The notes beneath the pieces were generated by a model, which was given only the letters and a program-made list of their open reading frames with translations, did not search any database and was not told the origin of the DNA. Shown here piece after piece: positions 13,623 to 26,500 of a stretch of 64,000 nucleotides of DNA. Within the stretch, counting starts at the first letter, position 1, and every line of letters begins with the position of its first letter. The stretch spans positions 40,974,296 through 41,038,295 of the forward strand of contig CM034548.1 of the NCBI GenBank assembly GCA_020055645.1, read 5' to 3'. The stretch is from Tomocerus qinae (Eukaryota > Arthropoda > Collembola > Entomobryomorpha > Tomoceridae). The translations under genes were made by a program, and so were the position numbers.

Positions 13623-14526
13623 TTTGTCGACTTTTACTATACTATCAAAATAATATCAATCAGTAGTGGATTTTTCCTTCTTGTTTAGTCCACCTCCCAA
13701 GACGTGTTGCTGATTTCAGTATCGGCTGTCAAAGTGTAATAATAATTGCAAATTGCAATTATCAAATCAGAGATGCGACCAACTGAAATTGAAATGTGAG
13801 AGGAGCTGTAAATCACATGTTTAACCTTACTGCAATACTCCAAACATATCAATGAGCCCCATTCCAACTTTTACTACACAACACAGCGACAGACTGTATA
13901 ATGCCAATACAGAGAATACAGAGACTACAATGCAGTACGGAGACTACTACGGAGTCTTGGGTCTTTTCGTAGTACGAGTATTAGAGTGTTTGCGTCTACA
14001 AATAGAATTTATAAAACATAAATCTCACTATTTGACCATTGTCATGCTATAAATGCTACAATGCTACAAGTGAAAAACTATGATTTTTATAAAATTAATG
14101 AATAATTGATAACATAAATTCTGTAACTTGGATTTTGTGCACCCAAAACCCCCTAAGTATGGTAAATGGTATTGCTCCTTAGTTTATTATCAAGAACAAG
14201 TACTGTCATTGTCTGTTGCCGTTGCCCAGCTCTTTCTGTCGCCTAGTACGTTTTGGCTGTGTTATCCGTTGTCTAGATTTAAGAGGGAAAAATGTATAGC
14301 CATGAGACCCCGTCGGGGGTAACGGAATTAAATATAGCTTGAAGCTACCTGGGCTTAAGTTGGACCTAATTTAGTATTATGATTTTTTCTGCACATAAAA
14401 ATTAGGTTTTGTTGGAGCAACCCTGGTGCCGCACAGGTGATATCACCGACTCCGATTACCTTTTTATCATCTACCTGTGTCAGCTTCCCATTGCATGATC
14501 TACGTATTGTGCGGGTATATAACAAT

Positions 14527-14602
14527 TGGACGAAAAAAAATGCTGCGCCTCATTTTAGCCTATTTAACATGGAGCCTGAGGCGCAGCATTTTTTTTCGTC
14601 CA
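14527..14602. repeat. Perfect 26-bp inverted repeat (long hairpin)
   Basis: Arm 14527-14552 begins TGGACGAAAAAAAATGCTGC and is perfectly complementary to arm 14577-14602, with a 24-nt AT-rich spacer. Each arm combines an A8/T8 run with a GC-rich GCTGCGCCTCA end. Such a perfect arm is unexpected by chance and suggests a recent MITE-like element tip or a structured transcript. Confidence 0.8.
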
Positions 14603-14716
14603 GATTTAAAAAAACTAGGGTGTAGTTAGGTTAGAATACGTGATAGGTAGATGATAGAAAAGTGAAATGAATAGATGATAAATATATGATGGATATGGGA
14701 GGTAGGTGTTAGATAG

Positions 14717-14747
14717 GCAGGCGATAAAGGAGATGATAATCGCCTGC
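14717..14747. repeat. Second GC-rich hairpin
   Basis: GCAGGCGAT at 14717-14725 pairs with ATCGCCTGC at 14739-14747 across 13 nt. It is followed at once by GCGCTGCGCGGC, itself self-complementary in part. It lies 115 bp from the 26-bp hairpin and shares the GCTGCGC word with it. Confidence 0.55.
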
Positions 14748-15161
14748 GCGCTGCGCGGCATTAGGGTTATATACTCCAACCTTTGACTGGCTTCAGTTAT
14801 AGTAGAATTGAACCCCTTTATGTAACAAGACATTGGCTAAATTTTTTTCTAAATATTGGAAAGCAAAAATTTCGGTACTGACTTAAATTATGATTTTATT
14901 TACGATTTGATTCCTTTATAAACCAAAATGACACGAAATTCCTTTCTAATTTGGGGCGACAAAGTGAATGAAACATAATTCTTACACTACTTAAAAGCCA
15001 TGCTCAATAATTCAATTTTTTTGTGACTTCATATACTTATATTTGACATAATATTTGGAGTCGAACAATTTACATGTAAAATATCCATAGATCAATAGAG
15101 GGCACACAACTTAAAGGTATTAACGTGTAAATATTCTTCATGTAGCGTTTGACGTAAAATC

Positions 15162-18100
15162 TCACAGGTCGTAACTATCATTTTGCTCCTGAGACGATCT
15201 TGGCTCTTGGTTGTTGAGTGTACTTCCAAGCTGTTCAGCTAAATTTGGATTGGCTGCTTGAATTTGCTGAGCGACAGCTTGACCCCTGAAAGGTTTCAAA
15301 ATTACAATGAAATGGTAGGTTTGAAAGAAATAAACTCCATTATTATTAACCCAGAAATTTTTAAGATATACGATTACATTTGTAGAATGTTTTCTAAACT
15401 TTGGCTTCCTTCCGGTCCATTGTGAATTCCAGTCATGAAAGAACGAACCCTGAAATTTGCATTTTAAGGATCATATTCTGTAGGTTAATGTAATAATGTA
15501 AATATTACGCAAAATTTGACATACATCTGCTGCATTCCAGGATCTTGAAGCATCTGACTAGCCATATTAATCAGTAAAGGATTATTAAACACATTGGTCA
15601 AATTCGGTCCACCGGCTCCTCCAATACCTTCACTGGGAGTAGCGTTGGTTGTGTCCGCTCCTCCGACCATTTCTAAAGCCAACTTTAGATTGTTTGTGTA
15701 ACTCTCATTATTGGGTTCCAACAGAACTGCTTTGCGATAACACTGAATTGCTTCCCGATGACTCCCCATTTGGGAATATATGACCCTTCAATAAAAAAAA
15801 TTATGCCAATCATATTAATAATGTTCTAGCACATTATCGTGCAATTCACATCCACAGGGTAAGATGGTATTAGATGCGTCATAGCGAAGTCGTTTTTTAG
15901 AAGCAGTCGATGATTGAGTTTACGCATATACCAACCAAAAACAGGAATCACGCAAAAAATGTTAACTCAAAAAAGTTCACTTACTAAAAGAGATTTTGGA
16001 TGGGCAAATTTTTGTCGATAGCTGATAAGGGTTTGCAGGTGTGTTTAATGTCGCCTACTTTTGGTGACTAAAACTTCTAATTCGATTCTTAAAACTATCA
16101 TACACACTCGTGCAAATAGTCAACTTTAAAATTACTTTCCCAAAAACTACTACAATTATTTTTACATTTACATTCCAAAATCCAGGTTTTAGTGTTATGA
16201 GATTCATGGGAAAATATTTTTGAAATAAGGAAAAAAATGAGAATAAAAGAGTAAATAGAAATAAATCAGATTTTTGCAAATCCGCACAAATATTACCCCA
16301 TGCGGCCAAATGCTCGGGCGTATGTTGGCTGCAATTGACAAGCAATTTGACAGTCGCGCAATGCTTCAACATATTTTTCTAACTTCGTGAATGCAGCTGC
16401 TCTGTTGCAAAAATAAACAGCCTTTGATCCATCGAGCTCAATTGCACTGTAAAAAACAATAAGAATGAATAAAATTCTGCTGTAATTATGAATGTAGTTG
16501 CATGATTTTTACATCCATACCGATTATAAAGCGATAGAGCTTCATGATATTTGCCATTTTTCATCTCTTCATTCCCTTTGTTTTTGTTTTCCTCCGCCAA
16601 CTTCTTTTCAGCATCAGTAGTTTCAGGTGGAGACACATATGTCTGACCTAGGTCCACTTCCTATTAATAAATACCATGAAACGAAGTTAAGAACAAGAAA
16701 ATGTAGCCCAGTACAATAGTGGCATATTAATCTAAAAATGTTTTGACATCTGGTACTTTCACTTAGTATGAGCAATGTCCGCCTATTTTCCTTCTAGTAG
16801 AAGTTTTAAATGGAGTTAACATACGGAAAGTGAAAGCAACTTGTCAACCAAATTAATGGATTGTTCTAATGCAAGCTATATCTTATCACAATATAATTTA
16901 TGTAAAAATAAACCATGTACAAATAGGTGTGAAAAAGTGGTGTAAAATCGCATGGATAAATAAATAAATTGTCATGAAACATTACGTAATGCTATCCAAA
17001 ATGCAATGTTATAATATTACACGACATGCGACCTTTCAAACGAGCTGTTACGCGACTTTTTACTATGAATAGAACAGAAGTTACTTCAATATTAGCCAGT
17101 TTTAGTTTCTCACCCACCTCCCCAATCAGGGGGTTACTGGAACCTACTTTTTTGTAATGTTTCTGAACCTTTTTGCTGTCGATTAGCTAATATACAACTT
17201 TGCATGATGAATTGAACTGATATTACATTGATATTCAGTTATATTCAGTCAGTTTAAGCTTTTCATTCAAATTCCCCTGTCAGGGGATGACTGTGACCTA
17301 TTTAGTATTGCCCGTAGGCATGGCAGCTCTCACTCTAGCTATTGCACCACTTTGTAAAATGAAGCAAACTGAAGTTACATTGATTTTCAGTTATTTTTAA
17401 GGTTTTTACCCACTTCCCCTGTCAGAGGGTGATTGTGACCTACATAGTAGTGTCTTAGAACGTGTCAGCTCTCTTACAAGCTATGGTGCAATTTTATACG
17501 ATGAATAGAACTGAAGTTACGTTGATTTTTAGTTATTTTTAATACTTAAACCCCTCCCCCGGTCAGGGGGTGTGACTGATTTTGCCCATTTACTAACTTA
17601 ATCTTACTTTTGACCTCTAGTTTATGTACTAGAATTTTGACCGGATTGTCTTATTCCGTTGGAAAGTTATCGTGCTTACATACGGACGGACAGACAGACA
17701 GATTGGGCATTCCCCATAGAATGGTGTGTCACACCACTTAATAATACGATAAGGATAATATGATTTAATTGGAAAGTCAAGTAAGAAAAACAATGATATG
17801 AAAATGTATTTAAGTAGCTACAATTTTACATTAACTGCTGCAGCAGCTCCAAGTAGGCTGTCCAGCCCAAATGTGGTACTTGAGGCTCTATTAGTTCCCC
17901 CAGCTGCTGCGGGTCCAGGACTTGGGCTATTTAAAACGAGATTACGAAGCGAAACTGTCGTTTTGTACGACGAATCTCTCAAGCTGACTCCAAAAGCGGT
18001 TTCTAAGCATTGCATTGCGACCTCCAAGCTTTCCTTGCTGTCAGCTGTAGTGCTGGCTTTGTTGTACTCTTCGTCCAAGAAACTTAAAACCGCAAACACA

Positions 18101-18783
18101 ACCTTCCGAGTATCGCCAGATTCGTCACTTTGGGCCTGCAAATTCGTAAAATAGAAGGATCATGTACGACAAATTAATGCGATAATGTCCCTTCGAAATA
18201 ATAAGATTTATTTTCCTAATCTATTCATCAATTGATTTGAATGAAATTAAGCCACTTAAAGTTAAAAGTACAAAATGACTTTATGTCATATGTGTTTTTA
18301 CGAAAATTAACTTTTGATCCACAGCCTTTGATCTTTCTCGCAAATCTCTTTATCAACTTTATTTTACACCGAATTTAAAAATTAAAATGTCAAATGTACA
18401 TATTATGTCAATTCAAATCTATGAACCATATTGACTATATATTTTATTACACTTGCAACTTGACATTTACAACCCTAATGTGTGAGCAATAACAATTCAC
18501 AGATGTTGGATTAACGTTCCCTTGTCAGTGAGCAAAGTATTTACAATGACTGACTTTTCAATCCCAAAATTTCATTTATTTGTTGTTTGCCTTTAATCCC
18601 CATTCATTTGGTTGACATTGACAATCCTTGTCACCCGTCATCCGTAATTTACTATGTCATGTCAAGTAACTTTCGTATGATCAATGATGTAGATTATATT
18701 TGATATTACTAGTAATGTCCATTCTACATTTAAAGACGACAACCGACAAGAATTGATAGAGTATTTAAAATTGGACTTACCAT
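15162..18783 (-). CDS. SGTA: Small glutamine-rich TPR co-chaperone (SGTA/SGTB family)
   Basis: Cytosolic co-chaperone that hands tail-anchored and mislocalised membrane proteins between Hsp70/Hsp90, BAG6 and the GET/TRC pathway. Exons on the minus strand: 18783-18781 (only the ATG), 18135-17830, 16660-16521, 16446-16297, 15785-15525, 15449-15378 and 15285-15162; every junction keeps phase, giving 351 residues (human SGTA is 313). It has the N-terminal dimerisation region (ESLEVAMQCLETAFGVSL), three TPRs (ENKNKGNEEMKNGKYHEALSLYNRA; KAVYFCNRAAAFTKLEKYVEAL; ARAFGRMGVIYSQMGSHREAI) and an Asn/Met/Gln-rich C-terminus (FNNPLLINMASQMLQDPGMQ, QAVAQQIQAANPNL). The DLGQTYVSPPE region before the TPRs is linker. 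It is divergent from SMU1. Confidence 0.92.
17040..17740. repeat. Four-unit tandem repeat with transposon-like tail in an SGTA intron
   Basis: Related ATGAATAGAACTGAAGTTAC blocks start near 17065, 17207, 17359 and 17501, a period of about 142-152 bp. Each unit has a CCCCTGTCAGGGG-type short palindrome with flanking GTGACCTA words. The array ends in a CGGACGGACAGACAGACAGA stretch near 17683-17702, a low-complexity tail of a kind common at the ends of mobile elements. It lies entirely in the intron between SGTA exons 2 and 3. Confidence 0.65.
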
Positions 18784-19243
18784 TGTGTTTCAAATCTAAG
18801 TTTTCTTTTTGGCAACCTGACGTCAAAACCTAATGATTGAGGAGAAATTCCTGCCAAGATTTTCAAGTCTCTTTTACTGTTACTAAATTTGCAGAGTTGA
18901 ATTTGTTCTTCCAGATCAAAACCTATAAATAACTTACAGTCTTCACTCGTTCACTTCAAGTAAATATATGAACCACGGATAAAAATGAATTGACGTGTCG
19001 TGTGAAATTGTAATGCTGCTGTAGATGTATCGGCCGGATTGGAAAACTTCATCCACGACTCCGCCTCTATCAACGACGCGCGTATTTTAACTATTCACGG
19101 CTTCACCAACACCATAGCTGATAGATCCAACACCAATCACCAAAGCTTATTTTGCAGAGAATTGAATTCACTACAATTCTTCTACTAATGACTAACAACA
19201 ACTAATTCGTCTGAATGTTCATTCTACATCTTAATTAACCAAA
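18784..19243. promoter_or_regulatory. Candidate bidirectional promoter between SGTA and SMU1
   Basis: The start codons of SGTA (minus) and SMU1 (plus) are divergent and only 460 bp apart, so both 5' UTRs and promoters must share this interval unless distant untranslated exons exist. No TATA box is obvious. The middle, 19020-19090, is GC-richer than its surroundings (GGCCGGATTGG, GACGCGCG). Confidence 0.55.
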
Positions 19244-21693
19244 ATGTCTATCGAAATCGAAACCGTCGAGTAAGTGCAAAGGAGAGTAATGATTTTAGTT
19301 AAATACATTGGCTTTCAAATGATAATTTATATTATTCATAATTTTTTATTTTGCAGTATTATTCGACTTGTTCAGCAGTTTTTGAAGGAATCGAACTTAT
19401 TACGAAGTTTACAGACTTTACAAGAGGAAACAGGTGTTTCTCTAAACACAGTTGATAGCGTTGAAAGCTTTGCAGCGGATATAATAAATGGACATTGGGA
19501 CATAGTCCTTAAAGTGACGCAGTCATTAAAACTGCCTGATAAGAAATTAATCGATCTTTATGAACAGGTAAGCTTTGTTATTTTTGTTTCATTTACAGGA
19601 TGATGTTTTTATATTGTATAAGTTGATACGTTAATATTTTTGATGAGCATAATAATATGGGTGATTTTTAACAACCAATAATTCAATATTTACATCAAAG
19701 CAGAATCGCCGACTGAATTTGCCTGGGTGTTCGGTGTTTATTATACAAGTACTACTTACATTCAATTTACATTATTACTTATCTTTTATAGGTTGTTCTG
19801 GAGTTAATTGAACTTCGTGAACTGGGAGCAGCAAGATCTCTACTAAGACAAACTGATCCTATGATAATGATGAAACAATTGGAACCCGAGCGGTATATGC
19901 ATTTAGGTAAGTTTATTACATAAAGTTATCCCTAATTATATTCCCTATAATATTATCTCATCAACTTTTCTAATTTTGAATTTCTGTGTTCGAAAATGAT
20001 AAAAGTCGTCTAAAATATTGACAACTATTTGTAACATAAGATAATTTTAACGATTTTGGAATCCACACAAGAGAAAATAGTCAGAAAAGAAAGTTTGGGT
20101 GCCTGTGTTCCACTATGATTTAAATATTTCTCCTAAGATATTTTATGCATTGATGTTTAGAAAATTTGCTTGCTCGATCATATTTCGACCCAAGAGAAGC
20201 TTATGTCGAAGGAAGCAGTAAGGAAAAGCGTCGTACAGCTATAGCTCAAGCGTTATCTGGGGAAGTCTCCGTGGTTCCTCCTTCAAGATTATTAGCGCTT
20301 TTGGCACAGGCCCTAAAGTGGCAGCAACATCAAGGTCTTCTTCCACCGGGGACAGCCATAGATTTATTCAGAGGAAAAGCCTCAATGAAAGAGCAGGAGG
20401 ATGAAAAGTTTCCTACACAAATGGTGAAGCAAATTAAATTTGGACAGAAGACCCACGTTGAATGTGCCCGATTTTCACAAGATGGTCAATATTTGGTTTC
20501 TGGATCCGTTGACGGATTTATAGAAGTTTGGAATTTCACCACAGGAAAAATTCGTAAGGATTTGAAATATCAAGCACAGGTTAGATTGCATATTGTAATT
20601 TGAGAAACCAATAATGATTGATCAAGACGTTGACATTCTTAACCGTTTGTTTAAAACTTTTAATTAACAGGATAATTATATGATGATGGAAGAAGCGGTT
20701 CTCTGTCTAACATTTAGCCGGGATTCTGAGATGCTTGCTTCGGGATCGCAAATTGGAAAAATAAAAGTTTGGAAACTGGCCACCGGTCAATGCTTGCGTC
20801 GATTTGAAAAGGCTCATGTCAAGGGTGTCACTTGTATGCAGTTCTCAAGAGATAACAGTCAACTTTTAAGTGCTTCTTTTGATGCAACGATACGGTATTA
20901 TCCATAAAAGTCGTCTTCCATTTAACCATTAACTATCCATGTGCTAACTGGGTTCTAGTTCTAATGTTCCCCAACAAATTACAGGTTACATGGATTGAAA
21001 TCTGGGAAATGCATGAAGGAGTTCCGTGGACATACGTCATTTGTAAATGAAGTGTCATTTACTCATGATAATCACAACATAGTTAGCGCATCTTCTGATG
21101 GGTCCATTAAAGTCTGGAGTATGAAATCCACTGAATGCATTCACACTTATAAATCACTTGGTGGAACAGGAGCAGTGGACATTCCCATCAATTCAATTAT
21201 GCTTTTGCCAAAAAATCCAGATCATTTTGTAGTTTGTAATCGATCCAGCACTGTTGTCATCATGAATATGCAAGGACAGGTGTGCCTCTCGTTTTATAGG
21301 GCAATTTTATTATACATGCAAAATCTATTAATTGCAAAATTAACTTATTTGGTAATAACAGATAGTGAAGTCTTTCACCAGTGGAAAGCGCGAAGGGGGC
21401 GATTTCGTTTGTTCTGCTCTGTCCCCTCGTGGCGAGTGGATATATTGCGTGGGGGAAGATATGGTGTTGTACTGTTTCTCTACTAATTCAGGAAAACTAG
21501 AAAGAACCCTTACGGTAATTTTGTAGCGATCTATAAAGGAAGGTTCTTACTTTATGAAATTGCATTTCTTTATTAAGTTTCAATATTATTTTAGGTCCAT
21601 GACAAGGATGTCATTGGTATCTCTCATCACCCTCACCAAAACCTTATCTGCACGTACAGTGAGGATGGTAGTATGAAGTTATGGAAGCCCTAA
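19244..21693 (+). CDS. SMU1: WD40 splicing factor SMU1
   Basis: Spliceosomal B-complex protein that works with RED/IK in pre-mRNA splicing; nuclear. Exons: 19244-19269, 19357-19567, 19792-19906, 20161-20579, 20671-20894, 20985-21279, 21362-21514 and 21595-21693; all phases agree and the product is 513 residues, the same as I recall for human SMU1. The start MSIEIE is identical to the human one. LisH/CTLH region: [34 protein letters not shown] and [18 protein letters not shown]. Linker: [22 protein letters not shown]40 repeats follow from about residue 210 ([40 protein letters not shown] and others) to the terminal [12 protein letters not shown]. Conservation is extremely high. It is divergent from SGTA. 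Confidence 0.97.
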
Positions 21694-21771
21694 TCCATTG
21701 GAAATGATTGAGAATCAGATGGAAGCTGACTTTTAAACATTTCATTGTGTACTTGATGTATATTGAAATTA

Positions 21772-21777
21772 AATAAA
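21772..21777 (+). terminator. Putative SMU1 polyadenylation signal
   Basis: AATAAA about 80 bp downstream of the SMU1 stop codon, in the expected position for a 3' UTR signal. Confidence 0.55.
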
Positions 21778-23271
21778 TTGTGTTGCCTATTTAAGATATG
21801 TAATTGTTTGTACTGTAAAAATAAAATTTAAAAATTTATCTTGTAGAATAAACCCAAACCTAATTTAATTTGTGACTATGTAGTTTTTAAGTAGCTATAG
21901 AAACAAAGACCTAGCCGCGATAAGTAAAGTAATGGTTTGCAAAACAAAACAAATTACGAGATTTAATGTGCATAACAAGGTTTAAATACTCAATAGATAA
22001 CATTTTTTAAGTCATGATCAAACCTTCCAAAAAATTATGGTTTTCGCAGTAATAAATAACATCATTTTCATTAGAAAACCAGGTTGGGGGCCTCTACAAG
22101 GCGAAGGGGTATCTTTTATCGAGCATTACAATGTGCTTGCTAAATGCAGGCACAGTATACTCCGCGTATTTTTTTACCTATCTCAATGAAGTAAATAGGA
22201 CAACCTCTAACTGTTAATTTCTCTTTTTCATTTGAGATTCCAATATTCATGATCTAATTCCAAAATCATAATGCCTTTATATTTGCACCTGGTAGTTGGC
22301 ATTCTTAACTAGATTTTAAGCGGTAATAATTTATGCCATTCCCTATTATTATAGAAGCTCGATCTCATTTCTGACGGCAGAGACTCTTTTGCGTAAGTAA
22401 TCGTTTTGTAAGTAAGGGATAATAGCTGTTCTCTGCTGCATTGCATGCTGGATTTGCTGGATACAGTTTCGTTTTCATTCTCTATTCTGTAGCTCCTGCA
22501 GCCGTTATAGAAGACCTCGGTTGAATTAGGACTTGGTATGTATAATATTATGCCGTTTAATAAAAGTTGTGTGTTCTATTCTAATCCGGTGAAGGCTGTG
22601 CTGTATGTGTACATTGTGTACTGTTTAGTGCTAGTACTGGGTTAAATTCTGAGAATTTGACTGTACCGCATAAGTGAAGTCGAATGTATGATAAGTCTGA
22701 ATTTACAGTCTACTACTCATCTACTCTAATTCCAGTCGTGTGACTTACTTCTGTGCTTTACAATTGCAGTGCAGTGGCAGCCTGGCAGCCGACCTTCCTC
22801 GTTCACCAACTCACTGAACTCACAGTCACATGTCCAGTGAATAACTGTCCCGTCAGATAATGACTGTACCTGGAGAAAACTAATTAAACAGGACATCAAA
22901 TTCTGTATTTACGAAGAACTGAAATTATTTATAGGTAAGTACACTTTTCCCCAGTAATTTTTGTTATCAGCTGTACAGGTATATATTTGTTATTGGTTTG
23001 TATCCAATTGTTGCAAATTAAGATTGATTTTCTCAATAGGTACAAAAAGGGATCCAAAACTGGGACTAAAACTGTAAATTACGCATCCACTAACATCGTC
23101 TGCACTCTTCGCTCTTCTTCTCTCGACTGTCGACTTGTACTACTACAATTAGGAATCTGTTCCTACGGTGGTAATGATTACATTTTGATATTATAGTGCT
23201 TATTGGGAAATAATTGAAAGACTGACTAAGATTCAATGATAAAATTGAAAGTAAATTATTTCAATTGTTTC

Positions 23272-23380
23272 AATAGACGTTTCCCACAATTCCAGGATAA
23301 CACAGGCAGGTACTGTAGTCATTTCAATACCTATTCATGTTAATTTAGTGACCGGTCACCAATTGTGGGAAATGTCTATT
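23272..23380. mobile_element. Small MITE-like inverted-repeat element
   Basis: Arm AATAGACGTTTCCCACAATT (23272-23291) pairs with 23361-23380 at 19 of 20 positions. The interior includes the 12-bp palindrome GTGACCGGTCAC. The TA next to each tip would fit a TA target duplication, as in mariner-like MITEs, but the exact ends are uncertain. It lies about 200 bp upstream of the SPTLC1 start. Confidence 0.5.
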
Positions 23381-23577
23381 ATCTTGCAGCCGAAATGTCA
23401 AAAGTCAAAAGTAGGAATTTTTGACTGGCTGCGACCTGCGACTGAGTTGTGTTGAAACTAACCTTCCTGTTTTTATTTTTTGATTAGGTTTGGAGAACTT
23501 TTAGGTCTTCAGAGTCAGAATAATCTGTTTTAGAATAATCTTTTAAATGTTTTAGTATTGGTAAAGTATATGTGAAA

Positions 23578-26500
23578 ATGTCACATTTGGACGAGTTAAA
23601 GAGCATCAACTCAGTAAGTAGGCTGTAGGCCACCTGCTAATTTTGTATTTTGTCACGTTGTGACTATTGTGTAAGCCATTTGAAGTCCACTTGAATATTG
23701 AGGTCATAAATCTTATAATATACCGGTTAAATTCTAACTATCATTGTGTTAAAAATGAAATAAGTTTTATATTAAATATTAATGATTTTCAGTCTTTCTA
23801 TATTTACCGAAAACGTGAACCGGAATTCAAAATTGAGAACTATATTGCAATGTTATACTCTGCGTGGCAGTATACGTATGATAATCTCATAGCGGTAAGT
23901 CAATTAATTATCTACCTGACATTTAAAAACGGTTTGCTATCTTTGGAAACCATTTTGTTATTTTCTGTTCTTGGTTAGTCATGCAGATAGCCCGATAATT
24001 TTTAGGATAACTTTTACAAACCTATTTTTCCATGTGATCATATATTGTTTTGACTTTTGACTCTTTCATCATTCTCACTTTAATATTTCCTTTCGTCGTT
24101 CTGTCCATGTTCGGAAATTCCTAGATGCATGATTACTACTGCGAGTGCGAACAGATTAATAAGCTCCTTTATTCGAATTTTCTGGGTATAATCTAGACAG
24201 AAATAAAATTATCTGAGATGTGTAAATAGTTATCCGTATGCAATTTAAATACAAATTAAAATAGCTACTTTTAAGCACATCCCTTATGGAAGCAAATTGA
24301 AGAAAAAAGTTCATTTCGCCCCAGTTCGGGGGTAATGTGGACACGAACGTGACAATTTCAATCTCAGAAACCACTGCACCGATTGAAATGAAATATTTTA
24401 TGCAAACTCTCTGATATTTCACCTCGGGGTATTTTTCGAAATAGGTCAAAATTCATAATGCTTCTATTTTAAAAATTTAGGAGAGGATGGTGTCATTTAC
24501 AGATTAGCATTTCAATCAAAATTTAGCAAATTGAATCAATCAAATACTATTTTCCGCTAAAAATACGTTAAATTAGAATGCATTACGCTTCAAATACAAC
24601 AATATTTGCAATAACAATTTATATCAAGAAATGGCATTTTTCATCTAAAGTTTATAGTGTAAGGAATCCGTTTTTAATCCCTTTTCCAAAAACACCCCGA
24701 GCTACAATATCGATGAGTTTCCATACCGAGTTATCAGTTCAGTGGCTGCCGACATAATTTAATTTTACTAAAATGAGTTTTTACATTTATTTTCAGTTTA
24801 GGGGGCGAATGATTTTTTTCAATATTGTTTATTTGTATTAATAAAACGTTTAAAATCAGCTGTATAGATTTACTTTTCATTGTCATAGAGGATATGATTT
24901 ACATTTCTCAGATAATTTCTGTTCCTAGAAGTGAACAGAACCACGGATTTCGCAAATGGACAAAACACTTTAAAGTGGGAGGGGTTAAAAATTCAGTTTT
25001 GTTCATCGTAGAAAGTCATGTATTATTAGCTCCTTCAAAGTCAGAGGAGCTCAACAGCACTGTTAAATGGATCAAATACACCCCCTGAACGTGGAAGTGT
25101 GTGAAAAACAGATGTAGCATTAGTTACATTCATCGTACAAAATCGTAGAATAGCTTGTTTAAAAACTAAATTTTATAGTTCAATTTAAAAAGCAAGTTTG
25201 CGAAGTGGTATTCTAGCCCTTAACCGTCTGTTCTGTCTGTGAGCGATGTAGGGGAGAAATAGAAATTAACTTGCTTGTGATTGAGTGAGGTTAGGCAAAA
25301 TCACGTTCGCCTATCATGATTATTTAGCATTCATTGGTATCGTTATTAGATACACCAAGTATATTATTCTTTTCGGTTTGTGTGGGTAAAAAGTAAAAAG
25401 TGTTTATGATGTGTCTTCTGTGATGTAAATACATTGTTTGCGGCAAATCGGAATGAATATATATAGATAGTCTCATAATATAATGAAAGTAGTAATCAAA
25501 ATTAAAAATGTTTTCTAAAAATTGCTTGTAGGTCCCAGTATACCATCTTTTCCTTGAGACAATTTTGCTAATCTGGGTCTTATGGCTTATCAAAAGGAAG
25601 AAGAAACATCCTGACTCCAAAATAGTTCTTACTAAAGAGGTTACAATAATATGTTATAAGTGTCAATTTATATATTTATTTCTTGTTACTTCATTAGGAA
25701 CACGCATGTTTACGATGGTGTTGCGTAATTTTTATAGCAGATTAAGCATCTTGTATTTTATGCTTATATAGTACATGGCTATTCTATGACTTTTGATTAT
25801 TTTTATTCAAAGCCATGTCTACTAAACTTCTTGCTATATACCTTTAGCTGTTGTATAAGTAGATAGACAAAAGTGTGCAAAATACAAATGTTTCCTGTCA
25901 GTCATTCAATATAGTGAATGTTGCTACAGGAGGAGGAAGAAGTCATTGCCGCGTGGAAACCAAAGCCGTTGGTTAGCAGAAAGGATAATAGTGCTGACTC
26001 TGGAGAAGATTCTGCTATATGGGGACCAATAGAAGGCCGTCCGGGAAAATTTGTGGAAATAGAGGGAAAGAAATACTTAAACCTGGCCACCCACAATTAT
26101 CTTGGGTTTGTAGATGACCCCAAGATGGACGAAGAAGCCGAGCGTTGCATTAGAAAGTATGGAGTTGGCTCATGTGGTCCACGAGGATTCTACGGAACTG
26201 TTGGTACGTATCTCATCTCAGAATCTTTCGTGGGTTGTAACTAGGCAGTAACTTAATTTCTAATTCCAGATGTCCATTTGGAGTTGGAAGAGAAAGTAGC
26301 TAACTTCCTTGGCCTTGAAGAATCTGCATTGTATTCATATGGATTTTCGACTATAGCAAGTGCAATTCCTTCATATGCTAAAGCAGGCGATATAATTTAT
26401 GCGTGAGTTACTGTACATACTAGCTTCGGTTCACAAATGCAAAGGGTTATAGTCTTTAACACAAACTAAAAAGTAGATTTAATTTTTTACAGGGATAGAT

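Larger units (their letters stand above)
13623..15161. other. Intergenic region rich in small hairpins, between Aph-1 and SGTA
   Basis: No coding exon found. From about 14100 to 14800 the sequence changes character, with local GC-rich palindromes separated by AT-rich spacers (see 14527-14602 and 14717-14747) and other small inverted motifs such as TAGCTTGAAGCTA near 14335. This looks like a degraded non-autonomous mobile element, but I could not define its ends or target duplications. Confidence 0.5.
21694..23577. other. Intergenic region SMU1-SPTLC1
   Basis: Holds the SMU1 3' UTR and, presumably, the SPTLC1 promoter. A donor-like TTTATAG|GTAAGTAC at about 22933 could end an untranslated first exon of SPTLC1 (inference). 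A 109-bp inverted-repeat element lies at 23272-23380. Confidence 0.5.

Noticed and set aside
16055..16372. 105-codon minus-strand frame
   Set aside because: It is mostly the shifted reading of an SGTA TPR exon plus the following intron.
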